DNA of 64,000 nucleotides from the NCBI GenBank assembly GCA_035762005.1, contig DASTQA010000039.1, positions 1 to 64,000 on the forward strand. Direction: 5' to 3'. This stretch comes from JAIBJN01 sp035762005. GTDB taxonomy: Bacteria > Actinomycetota > Thermoleophilia > Gaiellales > Gaiellaceae. Positions 53,356 to 61,965 of this stretch are shown in pieces. Position 1 is the stretch's first letter. The number at the start of each line of letters is the position of its first letter. Below the pieces are notes generated by a model. That model had not been told where the DNA came from. It did not search any database and saw only the letters and a program-made list of their open reading frames with translations. The translations under genes were made by a program, and so were the position numbers.

Positions 53356-54419
53356 GGGATGCGCTCGACGTAGGCCCGCCACGCCGCGACGAAGTCGGCG
53401 AGCGCGTCGCCGCCGAACTTCTCGCGCGCGGCGCCGGCGAGCTCGAAGGCGACGCACGCCTCGGCGACGACGGCGAGCGCCTCGACCGCCGCGACGTCCG
53501 AGCGCTCGACGAGGGCCTGCGCCGGCTCGCCGGTCTCGAGGTCGGCCGAGCGCAGCGGCTTCATCAGGGTGGGGAGCGGCTTCATGGCCGCGCGGACGAC
53601 GATGGCCTCGCCGTTCGAAACGCCGGCCTCGATCCCGCCCGCGCGGTTGGTCTCGCGGCGGTAGCCGCCCTCGCCGCGGACGATCTCGTCGTGGGCCTCG
53701 GAGCCGCGCCGCTCGGCCAGCGCGAAGCCCTCGCCGATCTCGACGCCCTTGACGGCCTGCGTGCCCATGAGCGTCCAGGCGAGGCGAGCGTCGAGCCGCT
53801 CCTCCTTCGTCGCGTAGGAGCCGAGCCCCGGGGGGACGCCGCCGGCGCGCACCTCGACGACGCCGCCGACCGTGTCCCGCTCGGCGCGCGCCTCGTCGAT
53901 CCGACGCTCGAGGCCCTCGGTGACGACGTGGCTCTCGACGCGCACGCCGATCTCGGCCAGCAGGGCCTTCGCCACCGCTCCGGCGGCGACGACCACGGCC
54001 GTGTGCCTCGCGCTCGCGCGCTCGAGCGCGTCGCGGACGTCCGCGAGGCCGTACTTCATCGCCCCGGCGAGGTCCGCGTGCCCCGGCCGGGGGAGCGTCA
54101 CCGGCTCCTTCCCCTTGCCGGCCGGCTCGCCCGCCGGCGGCCAGGGGCTCATGCCCCAGGTCCAGTTCTTGTGGTCGCGGTTGCGGACGAGGAGCGTCAG
54201 CGGCGTCCCGAGCGTCCGCCCGTGCCGCAAGCCGGCGAGCACCTCGACCTCGTCGGTCTCGATCTGCTGGCGAGGGCTCCGGCCGTACCCCTGCTGGCGG
54301 CGGCGCAGGTCCTCCTCGATCCGCGCCCGCTCGAGCACGAGCCCGGCGGGCAGGCCCGCGACGATCGCGACGAGCGCAGGGCCGTGCGACTCGCCCGCGG
54401 TGACGAGCGTGAGCTTCAC
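53340..54419 (-). CDS. aroC: chorismate synthase
   Basis: Converts EPSP to chorismate with reduced FMN. The 359-residue protein starts KLTLVTAGESHGPALVAIV and has RRQQGYGRSPRQQIETDEVE, HADLAGAMKYG, RASARHTA and NRAGGIEAGVSNGE, all family signatures. GTG start. The 166-nt gap upstream separates it from aroE and contains a strong palindrome. Confidence 0.97.
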   Translation of the reverse strand: MKLTLVTAGESHGPALVAIVAGLPAGLVLERARIEEDLRRRQQGYGRSPRQQIETDEVEVLAGLRHGRTLGTPLTLLVRNRDHKNWTWGMSPWPPAGEPAGKGKEPVTLPRPGHADLAGAMKYGLADVRDALERASARHTAVVVAAGAVAKALLAEIGVRVESHVVTEGLERRIDEARAERDTVGGVVEVRAGGVPPGLGSYATKEERLDARLAWTLMGTQAVKGVEIGEGFALAERRGSEAHDEIVRGEGGYRRETNRAGGIEAGVSNGEAIVVRAAMKPLPTLMKPLRSADLETGEPAQALVERSDVAAVEALAVVAEACVAFELAGAAREKFGGDALADFVAAWRAYVERIPWSAR

Positions 54420-54573
54420 GCGAGGAAGACTACGACGCGCCGGACCCGGCGCGCCCTCGCGGCCTCCGGGCGCCCGGGGGCGGCCCACGTTGCACGGCGC
54501 TCCTCGTCGAGGCGACGTGACGGAACCGTGAAGGAACGCGCCGCGTGGGGCTCGAGACGCGCGCCCCCGTTCA

Positions 54574-54590
54574 CGTGACACCGTGTCACG
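54574..54590. promoter_or_regulatory. perfect 17-nt palindrome between aroE and aroC
   Basis: CGTGACAC-C-GTGTCACG is an 8+1+8 perfect inverted repeat overlapping the aroE stop, about 155 nt upstream of aroC. It has the size and symmetry of a dimeric repressor operator. A terminator is less likely because no U-tract follows. The regulator is unknown. Confidence 0.4.
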
Positions 54591-55398
54591 CGGTCTCGCG
54601 CACGGCCGCGCGCATCGCCTCGACGGGCGCGGCGCGGCCGGTCCAGCGCGCGAACGAGGCGGCGCCCTGGGCGACGAGGACGTCGAGGCCGTCGACGACG
54701 CGCTCGCAGCCGGCCGCACGGGCGGCGCGCACGAGCGCGGTCTCGGCGCCGTCCGCCCCGTAGGCGAGGTCGACGACCTGCCGCACGGCCCCGAGCTCTA
54801 CGAGCGGGTCGTCCCGCACCGGGGTCGCCTGGACGACGAGGTCGGCGTCCTCGACGGGAGGGGGCCAGCCCGCGGCCGCGCCGACCGCCCGGTCGGGGGC
54901 GAGCGCGAGGAGCCGCAGCGCGAGGGCGTGCGCCTTCTCGGGCGAGCGCGCCGCGATCCGGAGCGACGCGCAGCCGGCGTCCGCGAGCGCGGTGGCGACG
55001 GCCACCGCGGCTCCGCCGGCGCCGAGGACGAGCACGCGTGCCCCCTCGGCCTCGACGGCGCCGACGACGGCCTCCCCGTCCGTGCTCGACCCGAGCACGC
55101 GCCCCTCCCTGACGACGAGCGTGTTGACGGAGCCGCAGCGTTCCGCCACGGGGTCGAGCTCGTCGCAGTAGGCGACGACCGCGGTCTTGTGCGGGATGGT
55201 CACGTTCGCCCCGGCGAAGCCGAGCGCCACGAGCCCCGCGACGGCAGTCTCGGCCCGCCGAGGCTCGACGGGAAGCGGGACGTAGACCCAGTCGAGCCCG
55301 GCCGCGGCGAAGGCGGCATTCTGCATCCGGGGCGAGAGCGAGTGGGCGACCGGCCACCCGAGGATGCCGACGAGCCGCGTCCCCCCGCCTAGCCGCAC
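54586..55398 (-). CDS. aroE: shikimate dehydrogenase
   Basis: NADPH-dependent reduction of 3-dehydroshikimate. The 270-residue protein has the substrate motif GWPVAHSLSPRMQNAAF, ANVTIPHKTAVV with the catalytic Lys, GSVNTLV, the Rossmann glycine-rich VLGAGGAAVAVATAL near residue 125, and DGLDVLVAQGAASFARW near the end. It starts inside the end of mltG (10-nt overlap), so the aro genes may be transcribed with ruvX-mltG. Confidence 0.95.
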   Translation of the reverse strand: MRLGGGTRLVGILGWPVAHSLSPRMQNAAFAAAGLDWVYVPLPVEPRRAETAVAGLVALGFAGANVTIPHKTAVVAYCDELDPVAERCGSVNTLVVREGRVLGSSTDGEAVVGAVEAEGARVLVLGAGGAAVAVATALADAGCASLRIAARSPEKAHALALRLLALAPDRAVGAAAGWPPPVEDADLVVQATPVRDDPLVELGAVRQVVDLAYGADGAETALVRAARAAGCERVVDGLDVLVAQGAASFARWTGRAAPVEAMRAAVRETA

Positions 55399-56315
55399 TG
55401 GAGGCCGGCGCGCGGGTAGTCGAGGAACTCCTGCTCGCTCGCCGTGAAGAAGTGGCTCTTGCAGTCCGGCTTGCGCACGAAGTAGAGGAAGTCCACGTCG
55501 GCCGGGTGCGCGGCCGCCTGCATGGAGGCGAGGCCCGGGTTCGCGATCGGGGTCGGCGGCAGGCCCGTTCGGTTCCGCGTGTTGTACGGGTTGTCCGACT
55601 CGAGCTGGCTCTGGAGGATCGGCTCCGTCGGCGGGATGTCGAGGCCGTAGCGGATGGTGGCGTCGATCCCGAGCGGCATCCCGGCCCTGAGGCGGTTGTA
55701 GATGACGGCCGCCACGAGGGGCCGCTCGCGGGGGACCTGCACCTCCTTCTCCACCATCGACGCGATCACGAGGACGTCGTAGGCGGTGAGGTTCCTCTTG
55801 CCCGCGTCCGCCACGTCCACCTTCGTCCAGGCGCCCTCGAAGGCCGAGAGCTGGAGCTCCACGAGCTCGCGGGAGGTCGTGTCCTCGTCGAACGTGTACG
55901 TCGCCGGGAAGAGGAAGCCCTCGAGGTGGGGCGCGTCCACCTCCTCGAAGCCGACGGGCAGGGTCCGGGCGCGCGCCGAGGCCTCGAGGTAGGCACGGGC
56001 GCGGAGAGAGGGCGAGATGCCCCGCCGCTCCTCGGCGATCTCGTTCACCGCCGTGATCCGCCTCGCCATCTCCTCGCGCGTGAAGCCCTCCGGGAAGACG
56101 ATGCGCAGCCTCGGCTTCGGCGGCCCCGTCTCCGTACCCCCCGTGCTCGCGACGCCGTCCTCGGCGCTCGTCCCCCCGCCCGTCGAGAGGCCGACGACGG
56201 CGTAGGCGATCGCGGCCGCGAGGCCGAAGCCGAGGAGCACGCCGAGGAGCGCCGCGACCCGGCCGCCCCGCCGGCGGTGCTCCCGTCTTAGGTCGGGGGG
56301 ACGCTCGCCTTCCAC
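55389..56315 (-). CDS. mltG: endolytic transglycosylase MltG
   Basis: MltG cleaves nascent peptidoglycan strands at the membrane. The 308-residue protein has a basic cytoplasmic start, one transmembrane helix (LLGVLLGFGLAAAIAYAVVG, about 23-42) and the YceG domain. LEGFLFPATYTFDEDT and VIASMVEKEVQVP (catalytic Glu) are diagnostic, and PYNTRNRTGLPPTPIANPG is the conserved loop. It overlaps ruvX by 28 nt. The order alaS-ruvX-mltG-aroE is common in actinobacteria and firmicutes. Confidence 0.95.
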   Translation of the reverse strand: MEGERPPDLRREHRRRGGRVAALLGVLLGFGLAAAIAYAVVGLSTGGGTSAEDGVASTGGTETGPPKPRLRIVFPEGFTREEMARRITAVNEIAEERRGISPSLRARAYLEASARARTLPVGFEEVDAPHLEGFLFPATYTFDEDTTSRELVELQLSAFEGAWTKVDVADAGKRNLTAYDVLVIASMVEKEVQVPRERPLVAAVIYNRLRAGMPLGIDATIRYGLDIPPTEPILQSQLESDNPYNTRNRTGLPPTPIANPGLASMQAAAHPADVDFLYFVRKPDCKSHFFTASEQEFLDYPRAGLQCG

Positions 56316-56686
56316 TGCAGGTAGCCGCTCAGGAGGTGGGCGGCGGCGAGGGCGTCCTCGGGCGCCCGCCCGCCCCCCGCCCGAGCGAGAGCCGTCGTGA
56401 AGCGCTCGTCGAAGACCTCGACGGGGAGGTCCGAGGCGGCCCGCAGGCGCTCGACGAACCGCTCCGTCTCCTCCGCCTGGGCGCCGTGTTCGCCGCGCAG
56501 CGTCACGGGGAGGCCGACGACGACCCGCTCGACCCCCTCCCGCCGCGCGAGCTCGAGCACCCGGGCGATGCCCGCCTGCGTCGAGGCGCGCTCGACGACC
56601 TCGAGCGGCCGGGCGACCGTCCCCGTGGGGTCCGAGACCGCGACGCCGGTCCGCGCGGAGCCGTAGTCGAGGGCGAGGACCTTCAC
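56288..56686 (-). CDS. ruvX: RuvX/YqgF family Holliday junction resolvase-like protein
   Basis: A 132-residue RNase H-fold protein. ALDYGSARTGVAVSDPTG carries the first metal Asp. VVVGLPVTLRGEHGAQAEE and VEVFDERFTT are the conserved middle and third motifs. The family is implicated in pre-16S rRNA end processing and junction resolution. Next to mltG as usual. Confidence 0.94.
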   Translation of the reverse strand: MKVLALDYGSARTGVAVSDPTGTVARPLEVVERASTQAGIARVLELARREGVERVVVGLPVTLRGEHGAQAEETERFVERLRAASDLPVEVFDERFTTALARAGGGRAPEDALAAAHLLSGYLQWKASVPPT

Positions 56687-56714
56687 CGCGGGCCGATTCT
56701 ACGGGCGCCGCCCC

Positions 56715-57080
56715 TCAGGCCGCCGCCGCCTCCGACACCGCGCCCACGATCTCGTCGGGGTCGCCGCCCTTCGCCACGTACCGGATCGCGCCGAGCTCGA
56801 GCGCCCTGGCGACGAGGGCCTCGTTGTCGAAGCCGGAGAAGACCACCACCCTGGAGGCAGGCGCGACGCGGCGGATCTCCGGGAGGGCCTCCAGCCCGTC
56901 CATGACGGGCATGGAGAGGTCGAGGAGCACGATGTCGGGCTGCTCGCGCTCGGCGGCGGCGACGGCCTCGGCCCCGTTCTCGGCCTCGGCGACGACCTCG
57001 TGCCCCTCCAGCTCGAGCACGACGCGCAGGAGCTCCCGGAGCGTCCCGGAGTCGTCGCAGAGGAGGACCCGGGGGCTCAC
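56715..57080 (-). CDS. stand-alone response regulator receiver domain
   Basis: A 121-residue CheY-like receiver with no output domain. RVLLCDDSGTLRELL holds the acidic pair, IVLLDLSMPVMDGLEAL the phosphoacceptor Asp, VVVFSGFDN the Thr/Ser position, and IRYVAKGGDP the Lys. The GTG start overlaps the PAS protein stop as GTGA, so the two are translated together. A lone receiver suggests a phosphorelay or allosteric partner, perhaps with that PAS protein. Confidence 0.9.
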   Translation of the reverse strand: MSPRVLLCDDSGTLRELLRVVLELEGHEVVAEAENGAEAVAAAEREQPDIVLLDLSMPVMDGLEALPEIRRVAPASRVVVFSGFDNEALVARALELGAIRYVAKGGDPDEIVGAVSEAAAA

Positions 57081-57742
57081 GCGGGGTCTGCCGGGTCGCT
57101 CCGCCTCAGCGTCCCGGCCGGGAGCGGCCCGCCCCCGAGCAGGTCGTTCACGATCTTCCGCGCGGCCGCGAGCGCCTCGGCGAGCGACTCGCGCGCGTCG
57201 TCGGGCCGGTCGACCTCGAGCGCGATGCGGGCCGCCGTCACGCCCTGCACGACATCGTCGTTGATCTCGAGCGCACGCCGCCGGTTGTCGGCCTCGACCT
57301 GCTTGAGCTCGGTCACGTCGACGAAGATGGAGACGGCGCCGAGCAGCTCGCCGGCCTCCCCCAGGAGGGGGGCCGAGCTGCCCACGAGCCAGCCGAGGCT
57401 GCCGTCGAAGCGCTGGATGTGGAACTCCTCCGCCTCGACCACCTCCTGCCGCTCCAGGCAGCGGGCCATGGCCCAGTCCGCCCCCTCGAACGGCCGGCCG
57501 TCGGGGTGGAACGCCCGGTACCGCCCCCACTCGGAGACGCTCTCGGCCGTCGCGCTCCCCGCCCAGATGCGCTCCGCCGCCTCGTTCTGGAGGACGAGCC
57601 TGCCCTTCGCGTCGCTCATGATCACGCCGTGCGGGCTCTGCTCGAGGACGATGTCGAGCAGCCGCCGGTCGTGCGCGGCGACGAGGCGGAGCCGCTCGTT
57701 CTCCCGCCGGAGCGTCTCGAGCTGGGTCTCAACGGAGCGCAG
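57077..57742 (-). CDS. PAS domain protein with DHp-like helix but no kinase ATPase domain
   Basis: The product starts with a coiled coil (ETQLETLRRENERLRLV), then a PAS domain (IVLEQSPHGVIMSDAKGRLV to LLGAVSIFVDVTEL, about 20-145). A helical segment ALEINDDVVQGVTAARIALE follows that resembles a histidine-kinase dimerisation helix, but the phosphoacceptor His is Asn and no HATPase domain is present. It ends after a short tail at about residue 221. The start is uncertain: there is no ATG/GTG/TTG at the coiled coil. CTG at 57742 is used here, and GTG at 57841 would overlap alaS by 113 nt. It is coupled to the lone receiver. Confidence 0.7.
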   Translation of the reverse strand: MRSVETQLETLRRENERLRLVAAHDRRLLDIVLEQSPHGVIMSDAKGRLVLQNEAAERIWAGSATAESVSEWGRYRAFHPDGRPFEGADWAMARCLERQEVVEAEEFHIQRFDGSLGWLVGSSAPLLGEAGELLGAVSIFVDVTELKQVEADNRRRALEINDDVVQGVTAARIALEVDRPDDARESLAEALAAARKIVNDLLGGGPLPAGTLRRSDPADPA

Positions 57743-60278
57743 CGAGGACCGCCCTCTCCGCCTCGGCGAGCGCCGCGTCGAGCTTCCCGGGGTCCCGGCC
57801 GCCGGCGCGGGCCATCGTGGGCCGTCCGCCGCCGCCGCCACCCACGAGCGCTGCCGCCGCCCGCACGACCTCCGACGCGTTCACTCCCCGCTCCACCACC
57901 GCGGGGTCGACGTTCACGACCAGGTGGACGCGGCCGTCGTCGCGCGCGCCGAGGACGACCGCCGCCGGGCTGCGCCGGTGCTTCTCGCGGTCGGAGACCT
58001 CGAGCAGGGCGTCGGCGTCGGCGTTCTCGACCTCGGCGAGGTAGACGCGCACGCCGTCGACCTCGTGCTCCCGCTCGTTCACGACCTTGGCCTGCGGGGC
58101 CGCGGGTGCGCGCTTCGCGCCCTTACGAGCCTCCTCGAGCTCGTGTCGGAGCTCGTCGGCCTCGTGGGCGCGGCTGCGCAGGTACGCGAACGCCTCGCCG
58201 GACGTGACCGCCTCGATGCGCCGGACGCCCGAGCCCACGGATCCTTCCGAGAGGATGGCGAACGGCCCGATCTCGGCGGTCGTGCGGACGTGCGTGCCGC
58301 CGCAGAGCTCGCGGGAGACGCCTTCCACCTCGACGAGGCGGACGACGTCGCCGTACTTCTCGCCGAAGAGCATCGTCGCCCCGAGCGTCCGTGCCTCCTC
58401 GAGGGTGGTGAGGAGCGCGCGCACGGGCCGGTTCTCGAAGACCCGCTCGTTGACGATCTCCTCCACGCGCTCGCGCTCGTCCTGCGTGAGCGCCTGCCCG
58501 TGGGTGAAGTCGAAGCGGAGCTTGTCGGGCCGCACGGCGGAGCCTGCCTGGCGCACGTGGTCGCCGAGCGCCTCCCTGAGAGCCGCGTGGAGCAGGTGCG
58601 TCGCGGTGTGGTTCGCCATCGTCGGGAAGCGGACGCTCCAGGGCACGACCGCCTTCACGCGGTCGCCGGCGGCGAAGTCGCGGCCCTCGAGGAGGAGCGC
58701 CTGGTCGTCCCCGAGGCGGAACGCAGAGACGAGATCCGCCCGCGTCCCGTCCTTCTCGACGAAGCCGGCGTCGCTCACCTGGCCGCCGCCCTCCGGGTAG
58801 AAGGGCGACTCGCGCAGCTTCGCGAGGAAGACGCCGTCCCCGAGCTCCTCGAGCGCGCCGATCTCCGTCAGGACCTCGAGCTTCTCGTAGCCGACGAACT
58901 CGGTCGCGAAGCCGGCCGCGGCCGCGAACGCGGCCGCGCGCTGGAGCTCGCCCTGCTCGCCGCCGGAGCGTGAGATCTCGCGGTGCCGCGCCATCTCCTG
59001 GCGGAAGCCGTCGACGTCCACGGCCTGGCCGCGCTCGCCCGCGAGCTCGACGGTCAGCTCGATGGGGAAGCCGTAGGTGGCGGCCAGGCGGAAGGCGTCG
59101 GCCGCGTCGACGGACGGCCGACCCGAGAGGGCCTCGAACTCCCGCAGGCCGCGCTCGAGCGTCTCGGCGAACCGCTCCTCCTCGGCCCGGACGACGCGCG
59201 CGATCTCGTCCGCGTGCTCGACGACCTCGGGGTACCAGGGCCCGATCTGCTCGACGACGACCGCAGGAAGCCGGTAGACGCCGTCGAGGCCGATGCGGCG
59301 GGCGTGCTGTACGGCCCGCCGGATGAGCCGTCGGAGGACGTAGCCGCGGCCCTCGTTCGACGGCCTCACGCCCTCGGCGACGAGGAACGTCATGCCGCGC
59401 CCGTGGTCGCTGAGGACGCGGTGCGCCTTCGTCGCCGCCGGCGAGGAGCCGTAGGCGGCTCCGGACTCGCGCTCGATCCAGTCCATGATCAGGCGGAAGC
59501 CGTCCGTGTCGAAGATCGAGTCGGCGCCCTGGAGCAGCATCGCGCCGCGCTCGAGCCCCAGGCCCGTGTCGATGTTCTGCTTCGGGAGGGGCGTGAGCGT
59601 GCCGTCGGCGTGCAGGTCGAACTCCATGAAGACGAGGTTCCAGAACTCGATGAAGCGGTCACAGCGCTCGCAGTTCGGCCCGCAGTCGGGATGGCCGCAC
59701 CCGAGCTCCTCGCCGCGGTCGTAGTGGAGCTCCGAGCAGGGGCCGCAGGGGCCGGTCTCGCCCGCCGGCCCCCAGAAGTTGTCCGAGCGCGGGAACGCGA
59801 CGATCCGCTCGCGCGGCAGCCCCTTCCGCAGCCAGCCGGCGACGGCGACCTCGTCCTCGCCGAGCCCGAGCTCCGGGTCGCCGGCGAAGACGGTCGCCCA
59901 GAGCCGCTCGGGCTCGAGCCCCATGTGCTCGGTGACGAACTCCCAGGCGTAGTCGATCGCGCCGTCCTTGAAGTAGTCGCCGAACGAGAAGTTGCCGAGC
60001 ATCTCGAACATCGAGGCGTGCCGCGCCGTCAGGCCGACCTCGTCGAGGTCGGTGTCCTTCCCGCCCGCGCGCAGCACTTTCTGCACGGTCGTGAAGCGCG
60101 GCGCGGGCGGCTCCTTCGCCCCCGAGAAGTAGGGCTTGAGCGGCTGCATGCCGGCGGAGACGAAGAGGGTCGAGGGGTCCTCGGGCGGCGGGATCAGCGG
60201 CCAGGAGGGAAACCGTCGGTGGCCGCGGTCCTCGAAGAACGAGAGGAAGCCTTCACGCAGCTCCGCCGACGTGCGCAC
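57729..60278 (-). CDS. alaS: alanine--tRNA ligase
   Basis: Charges tRNA-Ala. The 849-residue protein has the class II catalytic core at the start (FVSAGMQPLKPYF, DLDEVGLTARHASMFEMLGN) and SDNFWGPAGETGPCGPCSEL. The editing domain carries HTATHLLHAAL and CGGTHVRTTAEIG zinc-binding motifs. The C-Ala/DHHA1 domain ends with a glycine run (GGGGGGRP). Lengths and motifs are normal. Its end overlaps the PAS gene. Confidence 0.98.
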   Translation of the reverse strand: MRTSAELREGFLSFFEDRGHRRFPSWPLIPPPEDPSTLFVSAGMQPLKPYFSGAKEPPAPRFTTVQKVLRAGGKDTDLDEVGLTARHASMFEMLGNFSFGDYFKDGAIDYAWEFVTEHMGLEPERLWATVFAGDPELGLGEDEVAVAGWLRKGLPRERIVAFPRSDNFWGPAGETGPCGPCSELHYDRGEELGCGHPDCGPNCERCDRFIEFWNLVFMEFDLHADGTLTPLPKQNIDTGLGLERGAMLLQGADSIFDTDGFRLIMDWIERESGAAYGSSPAATKAHRVLSDHGRGMTFLVAEGVRPSNEGRGYVLRRLIRRAVQHARRIGLDGVYRLPAVVVEQIGPWYPEVVEHADEIARVVRAEEERFAETLERGLREFEALSGRPSVDAADAFRLAATYGFPIELTVELAGERGQAVDVDGFRQEMARHREISRSGGEQGELQRAAAFAAAAGFATEFVGYEKLEVLTEIGALEELGDGVFLAKLRESPFYPEGGGQVSDAGFVEKDGTRADLVSAFRLGDDQALLLEGRDFAAGDRVKAVVPWSVRFPTMANHTATHLLHAALREALGDHVRQAGSAVRPDKLRFDFTHGQALTQDERERVEEIVNERVFENRPVRALLTTLEEARTLGATMLFGEKYGDVVRLVEVEGVSRELCGGTHVRTTAEIGPFAILSEGSVGSGVRRIEAVTSGEAFAYLRSRAHEADELRHELEEARKGAKRAPAAPQAKVVNEREHEVDGVRVYLAEVENADADALLEVSDREKHRRSPAAVVLGARDDGRVHLVVNVDPAVVERGVNASEVVRAAAALVGGGGGGRPTMARAGGRDPGKLDAALAEAERAVLAALR

Positions 60279-60320
60279 GTCTCGATTCTAGGTGTGCGGC
60301 GGCGGCCGCCGAGCGCCGCC

Positions 60321-61082
60321 TCAGGAGACGTTGCCGCCGGTGGCGATCTCCTCGCGCACCTTCTCCAGCGAGCGGCGGATGAGCCGCGAGACGTGCATCT
60401 GCGAGATCCCGACCTGCTGCGCGATCTGGGACTGCGTCAGGCCCTCCCAGAAGCGGAGGTGGATGATGCGGCGCTCGCGCTCGTCGAGGGCCCTGAGCCC
60501 CGGCGCGAGGATGGCCCTGTCCTCGCTCACCTCGTACTCGTGCTCGAGCTCGCCGAGCGACTCGAGCGGGTCGAGGTCGGAGTCCTCGCCCTGCCCGGCC
60601 GGCGCCGAGAGCGAGACCGTCGTGTAGGCCTGACCCGACTCGAGGGCCTCGAGCACGTCCTCCTCGTCCACGCCCGCCGCCTTGGCGAGCTCGGCGATCG
60701 TCGGCGAGCGCTCGAGCTGGATCGTGAGCTGCTCGAGGAGCTGCGAGAGCCGGACGTTGAGCTCCTGCAGGCCGCGCGGCACGCGCACCGACCAGCCTTT
60801 GTCGCGGAAGTGGCGCTTGATCTCGCCGATGACGTTCGGCGTCGCGTAGGTCGTGAGCTCGACGCCGCGGTCGACGTCGAAGCGGTCGATGGCCTTGATG
60901 AGCCCGATGCAGCCGACCTGCACGAGGTCCTCGAGCTGCTCGCCCCGGTTCGCGTAGCGGCGTGCGAGCGAGCGGACGAGCGGGAGGTACTGCTCGATCA
61001 GGCGCTCGCGGGCCTCCAGGTCGCCGCGCTCGTGGTAGCGGCGCAGGAGGTCGCGGTCGGTCCTCGCGCCCGCCTCCCTCAC
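60321..61082 (-). CDS. SigB/SigF-type RNA polymerase sigma factor
   Basis: A 253-residue group 3 sigma factor. Region 2 includes LVRSLARRYANRGEQLEDLV, QVGCIGLIKAIDRFD and TTYATPNVIGEIKRHFRDKG. Region 3 follows. Region 4 has the helix-turn-helix TQSQIAQQVGISQMHVSRLI. Such factors control general stress or sporulation regulons and are held by RsbW/SpoIIAB-type anti-sigmas. Its start overlaps the anti-sigma-like gene upstream by 4 nt, so they are coexpressed. No anti-anti-sigma gene is visible here. Confidence 0.94.
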   Translation of the reverse strand: MREAGARTDRDLLRRYHERGDLEARERLIEQYLPLVRSLARRYANRGEQLEDLVQVGCIGLIKAIDRFDVDRGVELTTYATPNVIGEIKRHFRDKGWSVRVPRGLQELNVRLSQLLEQLTIQLERSPTIAELAKAAGVDEEDVLEALESGQAYTTVSLSAPAGQGEDSDLDPLESLGELEHEYEVSEDRAILAPGLRALDERERRIIHLRFWEGLTQSQIAQQVGISQMHVSRLIRRSLEKVREEIATGGNVS

Positions 61083-61492
61083 GCCTCCTCCCCGACTGGC
61101 TCGGCGCTGCCCGCGAGCACGCGCTTGTCCAAGCGGAGCCAGTGGCCGCCGTCGCGCTCCTCGAGCGAGACCGAGTGGACGACCGTCTCGAGGAGCCGGC
61201 GGAGCGAGACGCCGTCCTCGCGCTCCCGCTCGAGCTCGGCGCGGACGACGTCGACGTCCACGGGGCCGACGGCGATCCCCACGAGGCCCGGCTCGACGAG
61301 CAGCCGGACGGTGACGTCGGGCGCGGTCACGTACCCATGCCGATCGAGCACGGTCAGGACGGCGAGCTGGAGGTCCTCGAGGTGCTCGTAGGAGAGGTCG
61401 AGGCGCGCGGCCAGGCCGCCGACGACGAGCCGTGCCACCCCGTGGAACGGCTCCGTGTGCGGTATCGAGAGCGAGATCGCGTCAGCCGCCAC
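61079..61492 (-). CDS. RsbW/SpoIIAB-like anti-sigma protein with degenerate ATP site
   Basis: The 137-residue protein aligns by pattern with GHKL-fold anti-sigma factors: LSYEHLEDLQLAVLTVLDRH corresponds to the helix that normally carries the N-box (E-x-x-x-N-A), and LRRLLETVVHSVSLEERDGG to the last helix and strand. The N-box Asn and the D-x-G-x-G motif are missing (VGIAVGPVDVDVV), so ATP binding and kinase activity are probably lost. Direct coupling to the sigma gene supports a sigma-binding role, which is an inference. Confidence 0.65.
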   Translation of the reverse strand: MAADAISLSIPHTEPFHGVARLVVGGLAARLDLSYEHLEDLQLAVLTVLDRHGYVTAPDVTVRLLVEPGLVGIAVGPVDVDVVRAELEREREDGVSLRRLLETVVHSVSLEERDGGHWLRLDKRVLAGSAEPVGEEA

Positions 61493-61952
61493 GCGTGCCG
61501 CCCTCTCGCCGCAGCTCGTCCGCGATCTCCGCCTCCCGGCGCTGGGCCGCGTCGCGCGCCGTCGCGTACGCGGCGCGCGGGCTCTTGCGCACCCGCAGGG
61601 AGGCCAGCCCGTGGGCGATGCCCGCGGCGAGGCCGGAGATCTTCTGGACGGGCCGCGTGAGGGCGAGCGTCACCGCCCGGACGGCGGTGTCCACGCTGTC
61701 CGCGACGTCGACCGCGCTGTCGCTCATGCGGTCGACCTTGTCGAGCTGCAGGTTCACGCGCTCCATCGTTCCGGCCGCCTGGTTGATCACCGGCAGGACC
61801 TCCCTTTCCAGTCCTTGAAGGAACGAAGAAACCCGCCCGACGGTTCCGCCCAGTCGGACGAGCAGGTACGCGAGCGCGAGCGCGAGCAGGACGAAGAACA
61901 CGCTGAGCGCGATCCAGAGCACGTCGATCGCCTCGATCTCGGCCAACGGCAC
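61482..61952 (-). CDS. DUF948-like membrane-anchored coiled-coil protein
   Basis: A 156-residue protein. An N-terminal transmembrane helix (VLWIALSVFFVLLALALAYL, residues 11-30) is followed by a helical stalk (FLQGLEREVLPVINQAAGTM, then DKVDRMSDSAVDVADSVDTA) typical of DUF948. A basic tail follows. Function unknown. A gene of this type near alaS and mnmA is common in actinobacteria. It overlaps the anti-sigma-like gene by 11 nt. Confidence 0.8.
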   Translation of the reverse strand: MPLAEIEAIDVLWIALSVFFVLLALALAYLLVRLGGTVGRVSSFLQGLEREVLPVINQAAGTMERVNLQLDKVDRMSDSAVDVADSVDTAVRAVTLALTRPVQKISGLAAGIAHGLASLRVRKSPRAAYATARDAAQRREAEIADELRREGGTRGG

Positions 61953-61965
61953 GACGCCAGTGTAC

